A stretch of DNA of 43,770 bases. Source: Azospirillum sp. 47_25 (lineage in GTDB: Bacteria; Pseudomonadota; Alphaproteobacteria; RF32; CAG-239). This document shows positions 43,662 to 43,770 of the stretch, piece by piece. Where the stretch lies: positions 1 through 43,770 of the forward strand of contig MNTU01000048.1 of NCBI GenBank assembly GCA_001917125.1. Reading direction: 5' to 3'. Numbering within the stretch: the stretch's first letter is position 1; each line of letters starts with the position of its first letter. Under the pieces are notes generated by a model, which saw nothing but the letters and a program-made list of their open reading frames with translations, was not told the DNA's origin and made no database searches. Both the position numbers and the translations under genes were made by a program.

Positions 43662-43690
43662 TTGACATCGCTTCTCTCTTGTGGCATTCT
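43662..43690 (+). promoter_or_regulatory. Sigma-70-type promoter of the truncated right-edge gene
   Basis: A perfect TTGACA (43662-43667), a 17-base spacer and CATTCT (43685-43690), three of six, lie about 33 bases before the first ATG. GTAAGAG follows, as near the promoter of the truncated gene at the left end. Confidence 0.5.
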
Positions 43691-43723
43691 GTAAGAGGTA
43701 TGGTTTCAGTTATAGAGAGGTGT

Positions 43724-43770
43724 ATGATGAAAGTTCTTCCTTGGTTCGCGCTGTTATTTGCTTGTACAGC
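43724..43770 (+). CDS. Start of a probable lipoprotein gene, truncated by window edge
   Basis: Fifteen codons are visible: MMKVLPWFALLFACT and two more bases. The hydrophobic core ending LFAC fits a lipobox, so the product is probably a small lipoprotein. AGAGAGGTGT precedes two adjacent ATGs (43724 and 43727). The leader resembles that of the truncated gene at the left edge. Its function cannot be told from this fragment. Confidence 0.55.
   Translation, partial: MMKVLPWFALLFACT

Overview
This window comes from a Gram-negative alphaproteobacterium of moderate GC content. The evidence is a full lipid A cluster that uses LpxI rather than LpxH, the order pyrH-frr-uppS-cdsA-rseP-bamA-lpxD-fabZ, the order plsY-dprA-topA, and a tig-clpP-clpX block. 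It looks like ordinary chromosome. I see no integrase, transposase, phage structural gene or CRISPR array. Assignment to a particular uncultured lineage would be a guess.

Layout. At 1-1.7 kb are mlaC and mlaA (outer-membrane lipid transport, minus strand). At 1.8-3.8 kb are a metallophosphoesterase and a DegT-type sugar aminotransferase. At 3.9-6.6 kb on the minus strand are a six-helix membrane protein and accB-accC. At 6.9-10.8 kb are a half-size EamA transporter, a flagellar hook gene behind a near-consensus sigma-54 promoter, and a 717-residue protein I do not recognise. tRNA-Phe follows at 10.9 kb. A small islet at 11.3-13.2 kb holds two tandem DUF2934-like proteins, a frameshifted membrane protein gene and a small membrane protein. 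topA, dprA and plsY occupy 13.3-17.5 kb on the minus strand.

From 17.7 to 32.9 kb, mostly plus strand, lies the envelope biogenesis block: pyrH, frr, uppS, cdsA, rseP, bamA, lpxD, fabZ, then lpxA, lpxI, lpxB and an isopropylmalate/citramalate-synthase-like gene. Between fabZ and lpxA sit three unrelated genes: a HEYGH metallopeptidase, an unknown protein and a beta-carbonic anhydrase. A strongly self-complementary intergenic stretch, a candidate small RNA, lies between lpxA and lpxI.

The last part (33-43.8 kb) has small unknown genes, comEC, two coupled membrane-anchored coiled-coil proteins, prfC, a TPR lipoprotein, tRNA-Leu, tig, clpP and clpX. The two window ends carry the first codons of two outward-facing genes whose upstream regions and first residues resemble each other, which suggests a dispersed paralogous family.

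Functional themes are envelope building (phospholipid precursor, undecaprenyl phosphate, lipid A, outer-membrane assembly, Mla transport), protein quality control (trigger factor, ClpXP, RseP) and DNA uptake (DprA, ComEC). No clearly novel multi-gene system stands out. The best leads are the structured RNA candidate, the islet beside tRNA-Phe with its frameshifted gene, the related gene starts at the two ends, the metallopeptidase insertion in the lpx cluster, and a set of small genes that start without a Shine-Dalgarno sequence.
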